64,000 bases of DNA. It comes from Accumulibacter sp. Its GTDB lineage: Bacteria; Pseudomonadota; Gammaproteobacteria; Burkholderiales; Rhodocyclaceae. Below the pieces are notes generated by a model. It was not told the DNA's origin, searched no databases, and saw only the letters and a program-made list of their open reading frames with translations. Of this stretch, positions 53,417 to 62,093 are shown piece after piece (position 1 is the first letter of the stretch; each line of letters opens with the position of its first letter). The position numbers were made by a program, and so were the translations under genes. The stretch lies in the NCBI RefSeq assembly GCF_036625195.1, contig NZ_JAZKUG010000001.1:4898001-4962000 (forward strand), in the 5' to 3' direction.

Positions 53417-54830
53417 CAATGCTCTCAACCTAACACCCAATACGCATAAATCGATAGGCCGACTGAGAAGCCGCTTGCGCGCTAGGCGAGCACAGGGCAA
53501 AGTAGGTATCCCCTTGATATGGATGTAAAATTTTATATGCCGCGATCTTTATGTCAACGTCGTTGACTCGTTCTCCAAGTATCTTGTTTCTCAGGCGTTT
53601 TTCCTTCAAGCTCGGCTTTCGGAGAAAGCCTTTTCGCGGACCGGCGTTCTCAGTTTTGCCCGCCTGATGGCCTGCCTGCTCGGCGGATACACGTCGAAAG
53701 TGCAGTCTGAACTGGACGCGTTCTTCGCCAATCTGGCGAACCGCGCCGACCTGCTGCGAAAAGTCTCCGCGCAGGCCTTTGCGCAAGCCCGGAAGCAGGT
53801 GTCGGCCACCGCTTTCGGACTGCTCAACCATCAGTTCCTCACCCTGGTCGATGAGCAGTTCGGCTTTCCATTGTGGAACGGGCTGCGCGTGGTGGCCGGC
53901 GATGCGACCGTCCTGCGCTTGACCCTGTTCGGCAAGACCCGCGACGGCAAGTCGTTCGCTCGCCATGTGGTCGATGCCATCGGCTTCGCGCTGTACCTGC
54001 CAGGGATCGAAATGACCCTCGCCGCCAAGCTGTATTCTCCCGACGTCGGCGAGCGTCAGATGCTCTTCGAGCACCTCGACAAGCTGCGTGACAACGACAT
54101 CTTGGTGCTTGATCGCGGTTACCCAGCCTACTGGCTCTTCGCCGCCTTGACGCAGCGAGGACGCCACTTCTGTATGCGTGCCGACAGCCTCAATTTCGGC
54201 GCCATCCGAACCTTCCGCCGATCCGGGCTCGTCGAGCAAATCGTGACCCTGCCCGCCCCTGGCAAACAGGATGCGCTCGACTACGAAATTGCCGCAACGC
54301 CCTGCAAAGTGCGCCTCATTCGCCAAGTGTTCGGCCAGAAGGTCCGCGTCCTCGTGACCTCGCTCTTGGACTTCGACGCCTACCCCGCTCGCCAATTCGG
54401 GGCACTGTATCACTCCCGATGGAGAATTGAGGAGGCCTTCCGCCGGATCAAGCACCGTCTGGCCTTGGAGCACCTGTCCGGCATGTCTTGGCTGGCGGCA
54501 CAGCAGGACTTCGGCGCAAAGGTCCTCTGCGACAACCTCAACGCCTTGGCCGTCCATGTCGCCAGCGAAGCCCTCGATCCCAACACCCGCGCTCGCTACT
54601 TTATCAACCGCGGCGACACCTTCTCTCGAATCAAGCGCACCCTCGGCCGCTGGCTTCTCCAAGGCCTCGGTGCTCTCGACAATGTCGCCTCCGTCTTCAA
54701 CCAACTCATCAAGAATCTCGTCCAGATCAAGCCAAACCGATCATACCCAAGAAACTTTACCAAAAAACCTCATTTATCACACGCCTACAAGGGATCGGTA
54801 TGACCATGTTCTGTTAGATTGAGAGCATTG
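53417..54830 (+). mobile_element. IS4-family insertion sequence, complete, 1414 bp
   Basis: Terminal inverted repeats CAATGCTCTCAACCTAACA (left) and CAATGCTCTCAATCTAACA (right, complement), 18 of 19 matching. Flanked by 10-bp direct repeats ggttgtgtcg at 53407-53416 and 54831-54840. Inserted in hicB copy 2. Confidence 0.95.
53667..54803 (+). CDS. IS4-family transposase
   Basis: 378 residues from the ATG at 53667. DDE motifs: GDATVLRL (first Asp), DILVLDRGYPAYW (second Asp), and the family signature YHSRWRIEEAFRRIK, an exact Y-(2)-R-(3)-E-(6)-K. In-frame coding-like sequence (SKYLVSQAFFLQARLSEKAF) continues upstream to an in-frame stop near 53530 without a normal start codon. Either the start is at 53667 or a frameshift has cut off the original start (an ATG at 53520 opens another frame). 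Confidence 0.92.
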   Translation: MACLLGGYTSKVQSELDAFFANLANRADLLRKVSAQAFAQARKQVSATAFGLLNHQFLTLVDEQFGFPLWNGLRVVAGDATVLRLTLFGKTRDGKSFARHVVDAIGFALYLPGIEMTLAAKLYSPDVGERQMLFEHLDKLRDNDILVLDRGYPAYWLFAALTQRGRHFCMRADSLNFGAIRTFRRSGLVEQIVTLPAPGKQDALDYEIAATPCKVRLIRQVFGQKVRVLVTSLLDFDAYPARQFGALYHSRWRIEEAFRRIKHRLALEHLSGMSWLAAQQDFGAKVLCDNLNALAVHVASEALDPNTRARYFINRGDTFSRIKRTLGRWLLQGLGALDNVASVFNQLIKNLVQIKPNRSYPRNFTKKPHLSHAYKGSV

Positions 54831-54971
54831 GGTTGTGTCGCCACTGGAGCCACTGTAGAGGAAACTGAAAACGAGCTGCTTTTGGCAATCCAATTCCATC
54901 TCGATGGCCTTCGTGAGGATGGTCTTGGCCCTCCTGCTGCAGAAAGCATCGTGGAATATATGTTTATCCCC

Positions 54972-55034
54972 GCCCAACCCTTCGCTCCAGGGGACCCGCC
55001 GCAAGCGGCGCGTCCCTGAGCTCCAACGTTGGGC
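54972..55034 (+). other. attC site 11
   Basis: Inverse core GCCCAAC at 54972, core GTTGGGC at 55028, 63 bp. Near copy of attC site 4, ending the duplicated HicAB cassette. Confidence 0.85.
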
Positions 55035-55063
55035 GGCTGAACCTTATCCAAGGTAAATGCGCG

Positions 55064-55335
55064 ATGGATGAAAATACTCTACTTTCTTACTGGATTGTGC
55101 CACCTTCGCCACATGGCCCGATCGGGTTCGGAGTCACAGCGTTTGACTTGGACGATGCCTTCCGAATTATCATGGGCTTGGGTTATCAGTTGCCAGAAGA
55201 CAAATCGAGCTCAACATCACCGAAGCGGTTACACCCGAGCTGCTCGACCGTTTTGTTCGGGCGCAGATGGGGCCAATGATTGTACGAGGTTTGTGGTACC
55301 CCTTTATCAAACTGGGGTCGACTAAGCCAGCGTGA
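55064..55335 (+). pseudogene. Cassette gene of unknown function, frameshifted
   Basis: Starts MDENTLLSYWIVPPSPHGPI and FDLDDAFRIIMGLGYQLPED; then the frame changes at the A-run near 55202-55204, and the shifted frame continues IELNITEAVTPELLDRFVRA and ends at 55335. One lost A would restore a protein of about 90 residues. Function unknown. It may be a real lesion or a sequencing error. Confidence 0.75.
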
Positions 55336-55362
55336 CTAAGCGCACGGATAACGGAGGTCAGA

Positions 55363-55668
55363 ATGGTTGCGAGAGTATGGCACGGGCGCGTGCTGGCCGG
55401 TAAAGCACCGGCTTATCGAGCGTTTCTGAATCAGCGAGCCATTCCAGACTATCAAGCTGTTCCCGGCAATATCAGTGTCCACATCCTGGAGCGTCAGACC
55501 GATGAGATTACGCATTTCGTCACGCTGACTTTTTGGGAAGATATGAACGCTATTCGGGGCTTCGCCGGCGAGGATGTGGAGCAGGCGAAGTATTATCCGG
55601 AAGACGGAGAGTATCTACTTGAGTATGAGCCAACGGTCGTCCACTACGAAGTCGTCGGACAAGCCTGA
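55363..55668 (+). CDS. Antibiotic-biosynthesis-monooxygenase-like small protein
   Basis: 101 residues with GGAGGT before the ATG. VARVWHGRVLAGKAPAYRAFL, GNISVHILERQTDEITHF and LTFWEDMNAIRGFAG fit the dimeric alpha/beta-barrel (ABM) fold. An inverse-core-like GCCCAAC follows at 55710 but no partner core is seen, so this may be the truncated last cassette. Function unknown. Confidence 0.78.
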   Translation: MVARVWHGRVLAGKAPAYRAFLNQRAIPDYQAVPGNISVHILERQTDEITHFVTLTFWEDMNAIRGFAGEDVEQAKYYPEDGEYLLEYEPTVVHYEVVGQA

Positions 55669-55766
55669 CCGTCTGAGAGCAGGATTATCCACCCGTGTGG
55701 CGTCACGCCGCCCAACGAGCGCTTTGAGCGGGCCGGTCAGGACGGGTAGCGGCAAAGCGAGTGCGC

Positions 55767-56156
55767 TCACGAGCCCTGTGCTCCGGCCGCTGCGGCCAGC
55801 GGCGCTGCCTCCTCGCCATGGAACACCGCCAGCCAGATCGTCAGGCGATCGGGCGCCGTCCACTCGACGCGGTGGCGACGGCGTGCGGCAATGTCCAGCC
55901 AGTCGCCCGGCCGCAGCCGGCGAGCCTCGTCCTCGTCGGCGAAGCGCAGCAGCGCCTCGCCCTGCAGCAGCAGCACCCATTCCGCCTGTGGCTGCTCGTA
56001 CCAGAAGCCCGGCGGGCTTGCCTGACCGCTCGAGACAATGCGCTCGATGACCAGACCGGGTCGCCGCAGGAGCTGCACGAACTGCTCCTCGGCTTCGCCC
56101 ATCGGCGGCAGTCCGGCGAACAGGTTGGCCACGTCGCTGTCTGGCGGCGGCGTCAC
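55767..56156 (-). CDS. Cupin-domain protein coupled to the Wadjet operon
   Basis: 129 residues from a GTG that overlaps the jetD stop (GTGA). GFWYEQPQAEWVLLLQGEAL, ARRLRPGDWLDIAARRRHRVEW and LTIWLAVFHG give the small beta-barrel cupin fold. It is not one of the four standard Wadjet genes. Tight coupling suggests co-expression; role unknown. A decayed copy exists at 42955-43110. Confidence 0.85.
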   Translation of the reverse strand: MTPPPDSDVANLFAGLPPMGEAEEQFVQLLRRPGLVIERIVSSGQASPPGFWYEQPQAEWVLLLQGEALLRFADEDEARRLRPGDWLDIAARRRHRVEWTAPDRLTIWLAVFHGEEAAPLAAAAGAQGS

Positions 56157-57340
56157 AGGTAGCCCTCCTGCTCGCCCTTCTCGCCGAGTTCGTCGAGCGC
56201 CGCGGCGAGTCCGGCGAGCGTCGGCGGCAGTCCGGCGGCGCGCAGCCGTGCGAGCTGCTGCCGGTCCCCCTCCGTCAGTGGCTTGCGTTGCGGCAGGTTG
56301 CGCAAGCGCTCGGCGGCCATCTCCGGCGCCTGCCATTCGAGACCGGCGGCCTGCCAGATGCGGCCGACCTCGAGCGCGATGGCGATGCCGGCCGGGTCGG
56401 GGTCGCAGGCGATGTCGGCGGCTGCCGGCGCACAGGCGAGCAGCCGCGCCATCGCCGTCCGCCACCAGCCCGGCGGAAAACCCGGCAGCCAGACGACGCC
56501 GTCGCCAAACGCTCGCTGGCGGGCAACGCGCTCGAAACTGCTGCGGTTCTCGATCAGTCGCCAGCAGCGCGGGCAACCGTCGGCGCGCACCATGGCGGCC
56601 ACCGTCGCCGGCGTCAGGCCGATCCAGTCGTCTGCCGCGTCGAGTGCGATTCGGCCCTCGCTGCCTCCCGCTCGCTGTACGTGCAGCAGCAGGGGCGCCG
56701 CCAGCAGGAGGAGCGGCGTATGGCCGCTGATGCCGAAGCCGGCGAGGTCGCAGTGCTCGGCGAGCCAGTTCCACTCGGCCTCGCTGAGGCTCTTCGTATC
56801 GCCGCGGGCGAACCAGGCGAAATCGCGGCGGGTGCCGCTGCGCTCTTCGGCGTGCCAGCGCGCGAGCTGTTCGAGCAGCGACAGGCGGCGCAGCGCGCGC
56901 GCCGGCGGCAGCGCGGCCAGCGTGCCGGCGGCGGCGAGGAGTTCCGGATGGACGAAGTGCGTGTGGCCGGCGCTCTCCCAGGCCTGCCGTGCGGCCTGCG
57001 GATCGGACAGGCCGAGCGCGACGCGCAGCGCCCCGGGATCGACGATCTCGACCCGCTGCGGCCACCAGCCCTGCCCGCGGCGCTCTTCGCTGACCACCGC
57101 CCAGCCGGCCTGCACGAGCCATTCGAGCAGCGCCTGCGCCAGCGGGTAGGCGTGACCGGCGTCGCCGGCCAGCGTCTGCCAGCGGCTGTTGCCGCCGCGC
57201 CGCAGCCAGCGCACGAGCAGTTCGCGACGCTCGGCGGGCAGCGTGTCGGGTGCCTGTCGCGGGCCATCGACGCTGCGTCGGCGCCGACGCCACGGCGGCC
57301 CGCTGCCGAGCAGCTCGATCGTCTCAGGCATCGCCGGCAA
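56153..57340 (-). CDS. jetD: JetD/MksG-like Toprim nuclease of Wadjet system
   Basis: 395 residues. The C-terminal Toprim-like part has LIENRSSFERVAR (Glu) and ACDPDPAGIAIALEVGRIW (DxD), and ends in LDELGEKGEQEGYL. The N-terminal part is the DUF3322-like region. In Wadjet systems JetD cuts plasmid DNA extruded by JetABC. It overlaps jetC by 17 bp. The Met at residue 4 is an alternative start. Confidence 0.88.
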   Translation of the reverse strand: MPAMPETIELLGSGPPWRRRRRSVDGPRQAPDTLPAERRELLVRWLRRGGNSRWQTLAGDAGHAYPLAQALLEWLVQAGWAVVSEERRGQGWWPQRVEIVDPGALRVALGLSDPQAARQAWESAGHTHFVHPELLAAAGTLAALPPARALRRLSLLEQLARWHAEERSGTRRDFAWFARGDTKSLSEAEWNWLAEHCDLAGFGISGHTPLLLLAAPLLLHVQRAGGSEGRIALDAADDWIGLTPATVAAMVRADGCPRCWRLIENRSSFERVARQRAFGDGVVWLPGFPPGWWRTAMARLLACAPAAADIACDPDPAGIAIALEVGRIWQAAGLEWQAPEMAAERLRNLPQRKPLTEGDRQQLARLRAAGLPPTLAGLAAALDELGEKGEQEGYL

Positions 57341-60131
57341 GCCCGGCGGCGCTGTCTGGCGCCCGCACGAGGACGCCGACGCGGCTCGCCCAGTGCTCGT
57401 CGGGACGCTTCTTGGCGGTCACCAGGGTGATCGCCGCCGGGTCGTAGACGCCGACGTTGTGGGTCACCGGCGTGGTCAGCAGGTACTGCGCCCGGGTCGC
57501 CTTGAGGAAGGCGCTGACGCGCTCGATGTTCATGATGTCGAGGTGGGCGAAGGGTTCGTCGATGAAGACGAAGCCGCCCGGATGCGATTCTTCCATCATC
57601 AGCCCGACGAGCAGGATCAGCGACTTGACGACCTGCTGGCCGCCGGAGGCGTCCGAGTCATTCATTCCCATCAGGCCCTTGGCATCGAACTCGAAGCGGA
57701 CGACCAGCGCCGCCTGCGCCAGAGCGCCCTCGTCGGCTGCCAGCGGCGGCAGTTCGACTTCGACACGGACGCCTGCCATCTCGCCGAGCAGGCGCAGATT
57801 CTTCGCGTAGCGGCTGGCGGTGTGGCGCAGCACCTTGACGTACTCGTTGCGCGCGGCATCGGTCTGCGCCCGCGCCATGTCGTTGTCGCGGCGGCGGTCG
57901 CTGACCTCGCGCTGCTGGCGTTGCAGGCTGTCCCGCAGATTGTCGCGCAGGGCGATGACGGTGGCGTCGGTCTCCCACGATTCCTGCGCGAAGCGGCGCT
58001 CGATCTCGACAATCCGCCGCTCGATCGCGCGCACGTCGCCCCATTGCTCGGCCAGCGCCTGGTTGGCTGCCGCCTCCTGCCAGGCAGGCGGCAGCTCGCG
58101 GCGCTGCCGACGCAGGCGGCGCAGCCGCTCTGCCTGCTCGCGGCGGCCGGCGAAGTTCTCGAGACCGGGCAAGGCGCTGCGCAGACCGGCGATCTGGCTG
58201 GCGAGCGCCGTCTCGGCAAGCTGCGCGGCGCGCAGCGCCTCTTCCGACTCCTGGCGTGCCTGGCGCGCGCAGAGGACGGCGCGTGCGGCATCCTGATGCG
58301 CCTCGTCGGCGCGCTGCAGGTTGTCGGCCGCCGCCGCGAACTCGCCGGCGCGCGCCGCCAGGTCGCGGCGCGCGTCGCTGCCCGAAACGCGCTGGCGCAG
58401 CGCCGCGAGGCTGGCGTCGACGGCGCGCAGGCGCGCGCGCAGCGGCTGCGCCTCGTTCGCCAGTTGCTCCGCGCGCTCGCGCAGTGCGGCCAGCCGCGCC
58501 TCGCCGAAGCGCGGCAGTTCGGGTGCGGCATGGCGGCCGCCGCGCCGCTCGCGCAGGTAGCCCTGGCGGGTCACCCAGTCCTGGCCGCGCGGCAGGCGGG
58601 CGCCGGCGGCAGCGTCCGCGACGCGTTGCGTGCGCTGCAGGAGGCCGATCAGCCACTCGGGAACCGGGCCGCGCAGCCGCAGCACCTCGAGCAGCGAGCC
58701 GGCACCGGCCGCTGGAACAGCGACGCTCTCGGGCACGAGGTAGTGCCGGTAACGCAGGCGCTCGCCGAGGACGAAAGCCTCTTCGGCCTGGCGCGCGTCG
58801 TCCAGGAGAACGATGTGCGCGAACGGTGCGAGGATCGCTTCGACGGCATTCGCCCAGCCTTCGTCGGTCATTTCCAGCCGCTCGGCGAGCAGCGTGTGGC
58901 CAATGCCGGCGCCATCGAGAGCCGCACGAAACCGGCAGACATCCTGCGGATCAGCGCGCCGGCCGGCGGCGAGCTCGTGCAGCAGTTCGCCAAGCCGCTT
59001 CAGTTCGGCGTCAGCGGCGGCCAGTTGCAGGCGCAGGGCATCGCGTTCGGCTTCGGCCGCTTCCAGCGTCTCCTGGTCGGCCAGCGGATCACCACCCTCG
59101 ACACGGGCCGCCGCGAGCAGGCGCTGACGCTCCTCGAGCCGGGTGAGCCAGCGGGTGCGCTCGGCATTGGCCTGGTTCAGCGCCGCGTTCGCCGCCTGCT
59201 CGGCGGTCTCGGCGGCGCCCCTCGCGTCGGCCGCGTGCTGTACGGCGTGCCGTCGCGATGGCTGCTGGTCGATGCACGCCTGCAGCTCGGCGCGCAGCCG
59301 CCGCCAGTCGCGGCGCGTTGCCGCCAGCGGGCGGCGCGCACCGCGGATCGATTCGTTGAGGGCGTGGAATTCGAGCCGGGGCCGCGTCTCGCCGACCAGT
59401 GCCTGCCGCTCGCTCGCCAGCGCCTGCCACTCGAGGTGACGGTTGACCTTCTGCTCGAAGCGTTCGAGTTCGTTGGCCAGCCGCGACTCCTCGCCCTGCA
59501 TCGCCTTCAGCTCGGCAGTCACCAGTTCCTGGTGCGCGCGTGCCTCGGCGTAGCGGTCGAGCGTCTCCTTGTCGCCAAAGACCTGGAAAACGAGATCGAG
59601 CAGTTCGCGGCCGGACAGCTCGCAGAGCTTGTCGGTCTGCCCCTGCTCGAGCGACAGCACCCGCGCCAGCGCCGGCGTCAGCCCGGCCTGGTGCAGCAGC
59701 TGTCGCCAGTCGCGGACACCGTACTCGGTTCCCTCGGCCTCGATGCGCTCGATCGCCACATCTCCCGGCGCGAGGAAGTAGACGCGCGTCCAGTCGCCGC
59801 CCCTGCGCTCGATGCGGCAGGCCAGCGTCACCTGCTCCTCCTGGTGTGGCGGCCAGAACGGACGGCGGTGGTTGGGCAGCCGGCGATTGTCGACGACCGC
59901 CCGCAGCCAGGCAAAGTCTTCGCCATTGCGCCGCACGTAGCGCTTGTAGTCACGCTTGCGGCTGCCGTGCCCGGAGCATTCGAGTGCCAGCAGGGTGCGC
60001 AGCGCGTCGAGCAGCGTCGTCTTGCCCGACCCATTGGGACCGACGATGGTGACGATTGGCGCCGCGAGCGGGATCTCGAGCCGCTGCCAGTAGTCCCAGT
60101 GGACCAGCTCCAGCTTGTCGAAGCGGAACAT
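57324..60131 (-). CDS. jetC: JetC/MksB-like SMC ATPase of Wadjet system
   Basis: 935 residues. Walker A GPNGSGKTT at residues 31-39, a long coiled-coil middle (Arg/Glu/Ala-rich, about 220-800) with a central hinge-like region around 400-500 (LLDDARQAEEAFVLGER, YRHYLVPESVAVP), signature DASGGQQVVKS near 828 and Walker B GFVFIDEPFAHLD near 855. This is an SMC-like motor that extrudes DNA loops. It starts one base before the jetB stop ends (TGATG). Confidence 0.92.
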   Translation of the reverse strand: MFRFDKLELVHWDYWQRLEIPLAAPIVTIVGPNGSGKTTLLDALRTLLALECSGHGSRKRDYKRYVRRNGEDFAWLRAVVDNRRLPNHRRPFWPPHQEEQVTLACRIERRGGDWTRVYFLAPGDVAIERIEAEGTEYGVRDWRQLLHQAGLTPALARVLSLEQGQTDKLCELSGRELLDLVFQVFGDKETLDRYAEARAHQELVTAELKAMQGEESRLANELERFEQKVNRHLEWQALASERQALVGETRPRLEFHALNESIRGARRPLAATRRDWRRLRAELQACIDQQPSRRHAVQHAADARGAAETAEQAANAALNQANAERTRWLTRLEERQRLLAAARVEGGDPLADQETLEAAEAERDALRLQLAAADAELKRLGELLHELAAGRRADPQDVCRFRAALDGAGIGHTLLAERLEMTDEGWANAVEAILAPFAHIVLLDDARQAEEAFVLGERLRYRHYLVPESVAVPAAGAGSLLEVLRLRGPVPEWLIGLLQRTQRVADAAAGARLPRGQDWVTRQGYLRERRGGRHAAPELPRFGEARLAALRERAEQLANEAQPLRARLRAVDASLAALRQRVSGSDARRDLAARAGEFAAAADNLQRADEAHQDAARAVLCARQARQESEEALRAAQLAETALASQIAGLRSALPGLENFAGRREQAERLRRLRRQRRELPPAWQEAAANQALAEQWGDVRAIERRIVEIERRFAQESWETDATVIALRDNLRDSLQRQQREVSDRRRDNDMARAQTDAARNEYVKVLRHTASRYAKNLRLLGEMAGVRVEVELPPLAADEGALAQAALVVRFEFDAKGLMGMNDSDASGGQQVVKSLILLVGLMMEESHPGGFVFIDEPFAHLDIMNIERVSAFLKATRAQYLLTTPVTHNVGVYDPAAITLVTAKKRPDEHWASRVGVLVRAPDSAAGLAGDA

Positions 60132-60775
60132 CAGCCTGCCCCCCCGGCGCGCTGCCGCAGCAGGTCGCCGAGCGCGCCCTGCAGGATGCGCGGCGCCAGT
60201 TCCGCGTAGTCGAGCGCCAGGTCGAGCAACGGGCCCTCGTGGATCATCCCCAGCCGGCGCTCGATGAAGCCGAGCCGGTTCAGCGTCGGCAGCATGAACT
60301 GCCGGACGCGTGCCTTGCCGCCGAGGAGCTTGCCGTAGTCCTCGAGCAGCGCGCTCTCGGCGACGACGCCGGAAACGGCCGCGCTGTCGCGGTCGACCGG
60401 CCGCGAGGCAGCACCGAAGAGGTCGCTCTGCCCCTGGCTTTCGAGGCTGTCGCGGCTGATCTGGCGTTCCCGCTTGGGCAGGATGATCAGCGCCCAGAGC
60501 AGGACCAGCAACGCCACGACATCGCGGGCAAGGCCGATGTTGCTCGCCTGCCAGTCCTTGTCGGTCTCGAAGACGGCGCTCTCCGCAGCCCGGTCGACGC
60601 CGATCGCGACGTGTGCCGCGTACGGATGGTCGAGGAGGCGGAGACCACAGGCGGCCAGCCGCGCCTCGACCTCGCCGCGCAGGCCGGCGTCGACCAGCAG
60701 GCGGGAAACGCCGGGATCGCTGCGCGGCAGGCTGCGACGGGCAAGCAGGCGGGCAATCAGTGGTGCAGCGTCCAT
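60131..60775 (-). CDS. jetB: JetB/MksE-like subunit of Wadjet system
   Basis: 214 residues from the ATG at 60775. Winged-helix-like protein with VVALLVLLWALIILPKRERQ, SALLEDYGKLLGGKARVRQFMLPTL and LNRLGFIERRLGMIHEGP, matching the KITE/MksE-type partner (DUF4194-like). The upstream frame belongs to antisense sequence. Coupled to jetC. Confidence 0.85.
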   Translation of the reverse strand: MDAAPLIARLLARRSLPRSDPGVSRLLVDAGLRGEVEARLAACGLRLLDHPYAAHVAIGVDRAAESAVFETDKDWQASNIGLARDVVALLVLLWALIILPKRERQISRDSLESQGQSDLFGAASRPVDRDSAAVSGVVAESALLEDYGKLLGGKARVRQFMLPTLNRLGFIERRLGMIHEGPLLDLALDYAELAPRILQGALGDLLRQRAGGAG

Positions 60776-60803
60776 CGACGGGTCATCCAGGCAGGTTGCA
60801 GTT

Positions 60804-62093
60804 TCAGGGCCGCGCCGGCAGCGGTGCGATGACGCCGGGCGTGATCGCCGCCACTTCAGCGCGATTGACCGCGGCGAGTTCCCCCGCCGCCGCGTCGGCC
60901 GACCACAGCAGTTGCACCGGCAGCGCAGCCAGCGGCGCCAGTTCGGACGGCGCCTTGTCCTCGCCGAGGAGAGGCAGCAGCGAGAAGCGGTACGACGCCG
61001 CACGGAAGTTGCCGCCGACGACCACATCGGCGATGGGCAGCGGGCCGTCGAGATGCTGCAGCACCTGCAGCAACTCTGCGACCTCGGGCGGTGGCTCGAG
61101 CGGCAGCTCGTGCGTCGTCACAACCGCTGCCGGCGGCGGCAGGCTCGAGCGGCGGCGGTCGGGATGCTGGCGGTCGATCAGCTCGGCCTCGGCGATGTCG
61201 AGCAGCACGTCCTGCAGCACGAAGACCGGCTCGGGAACGACGTTCAGGGCACCCTCGGCGAGCGCCGCAAGTCGATCGACATCCAGCCCCTTCAGCCAGG
61301 CGGCGACTTCCGACGACGACAGGCCACCCTGCGAAAGATGCACGCGCTGGCGGGCGATCGCCGCCAGCTCACGCTGGAACACCGAGGTCATGCGCATGAT
61401 GCGCGACTGGCGCGCGCCGATCTCCTGCGCCAGCCGCCAGGTGGCGTCGTCGAAACCTTCTTCCGACAGGCCGGCAAGGATGGCGGTACCCTTCTCCATC
61501 CACTGCCAGACCGATTGCAGTCGCGTCTGCGCGGCGATGAGGCGGAACTCGGAACCGGAAGCGACGGCGGCGGCGAACTGTGCCTCGAGCTCCGCCAGGC
61601 GCGCCAGCAGGTGGCGCAGTGTATCCGCCGACAGCCGACCGACGGCACCGCCGGCAGCCACCTGCGAGGCGAGGAAACCGAGTTCCGCGTCCTCCTCGGC
61701 GGCGAACTGCAGCATCAGGTCGATCGCCGCCAGCGCCATGCGACCGGTCGGCGCCAGATGGTACAGCCGCTGCTCGCCGTCCCAGACCAGCAGTTCGTGC
61801 TCGCGCAGCCGCTTGAGCACCGTGTCGAGCTTGACCGCATCGAGCCAGACGAACTGCTCCTCGAGTTCGTGCGGCGACCAGAAGGGTGACTCGGCACGGG
61901 TACCGATGCCCTTGAGCACCGCCAGGCGGATCAGCACCTCCTCGTCGCCACCGCGAAACAGGGCGACGAATGCCGCCAGCAGGGGCCGCGCCGAAAGCAG
62001 CGGAAAGAGCGAGGGGACGTCCTCGGCGACGACGCCCGCGGCGAGGAACTCGCCCAATGAAGAGCTCGGCGATCGGCTGGCGTACTGACTCAT
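60804..62093 (-). CDS. jetA: JetA/MksF-like kleisin subunit of Wadjet system
   Basis: 429 residues. Winged-helix-like N-terminus (LFPLLSARPLLAAFVALFRG, FWSPHELEEQFVWLDAVKLDTV), helical centre (LRHLLARLAELEAQF, MRMTSVFQRELAAIA) and C-terminal beta-rich part. Identification rests mainly on the operon order and size; sequence motifs for kleisins are weak. 28 bp before jetB. Confidence 0.78.
   Translation of the reverse strand: MSQYASRSPSSSLGEFLAAGVVAEDVPSLFPLLSARPLLAAFVALFRGGDEEVLIRLAVLKGIGTRAESPFWSPHELEEQFVWLDAVKLDTVLKRLREHELLVWDGEQRLYHLAPTGRMALAAIDLMLQFAAEEDAELGFLASQVAAGGAVGRLSADTLRHLLARLAELEAQFAAAVASGSEFRLIAAQTRLQSVWQWMEKGTAILAGLSEEGFDDATWRLAQEIGARQSRIMRMTSVFQRELAAIARQRVHLSQGGLSSSEVAAWLKGLDVDRLAALAEGALNVVPEPVFVLQDVLLDIAEAELIDRQHPDRRRSSLPPPAAVVTTHELPLEPPPEVAELLQVLQHLDGPLPIADVVVGGNFRAASYRFSLLPLLGEDKAPSELAPLAALPVQLLWSADAAAGELAAVNRAEVAAITPGVIAPLPARP

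Larger units (their letters stand above)
53341..55019 (+). pseudogene. hicB: hicB copy 2, split by IS4-family insertion
   Basis: The 5' part (53341-53416, to the GCV of DLPGCV) and the 3' part (54831-55019, from GCVATGATVEETENEL) together equal HicB copy 1. The 10-bp target ggttgtgtcg is duplicated on both sides of the element. Confidence 0.95.

Noticed and set aside
53430..54704. Minus-strand frame of 424 codons inside the IS element
   Set aside because: Antisense to the transposase, which has a complete DDE and YREK signature.
57189..60209. Plus-strand frame of 1006 codons opposite jetC
   Set aside because: Shadow of the SMC-like ATPase with no recognisable motifs.
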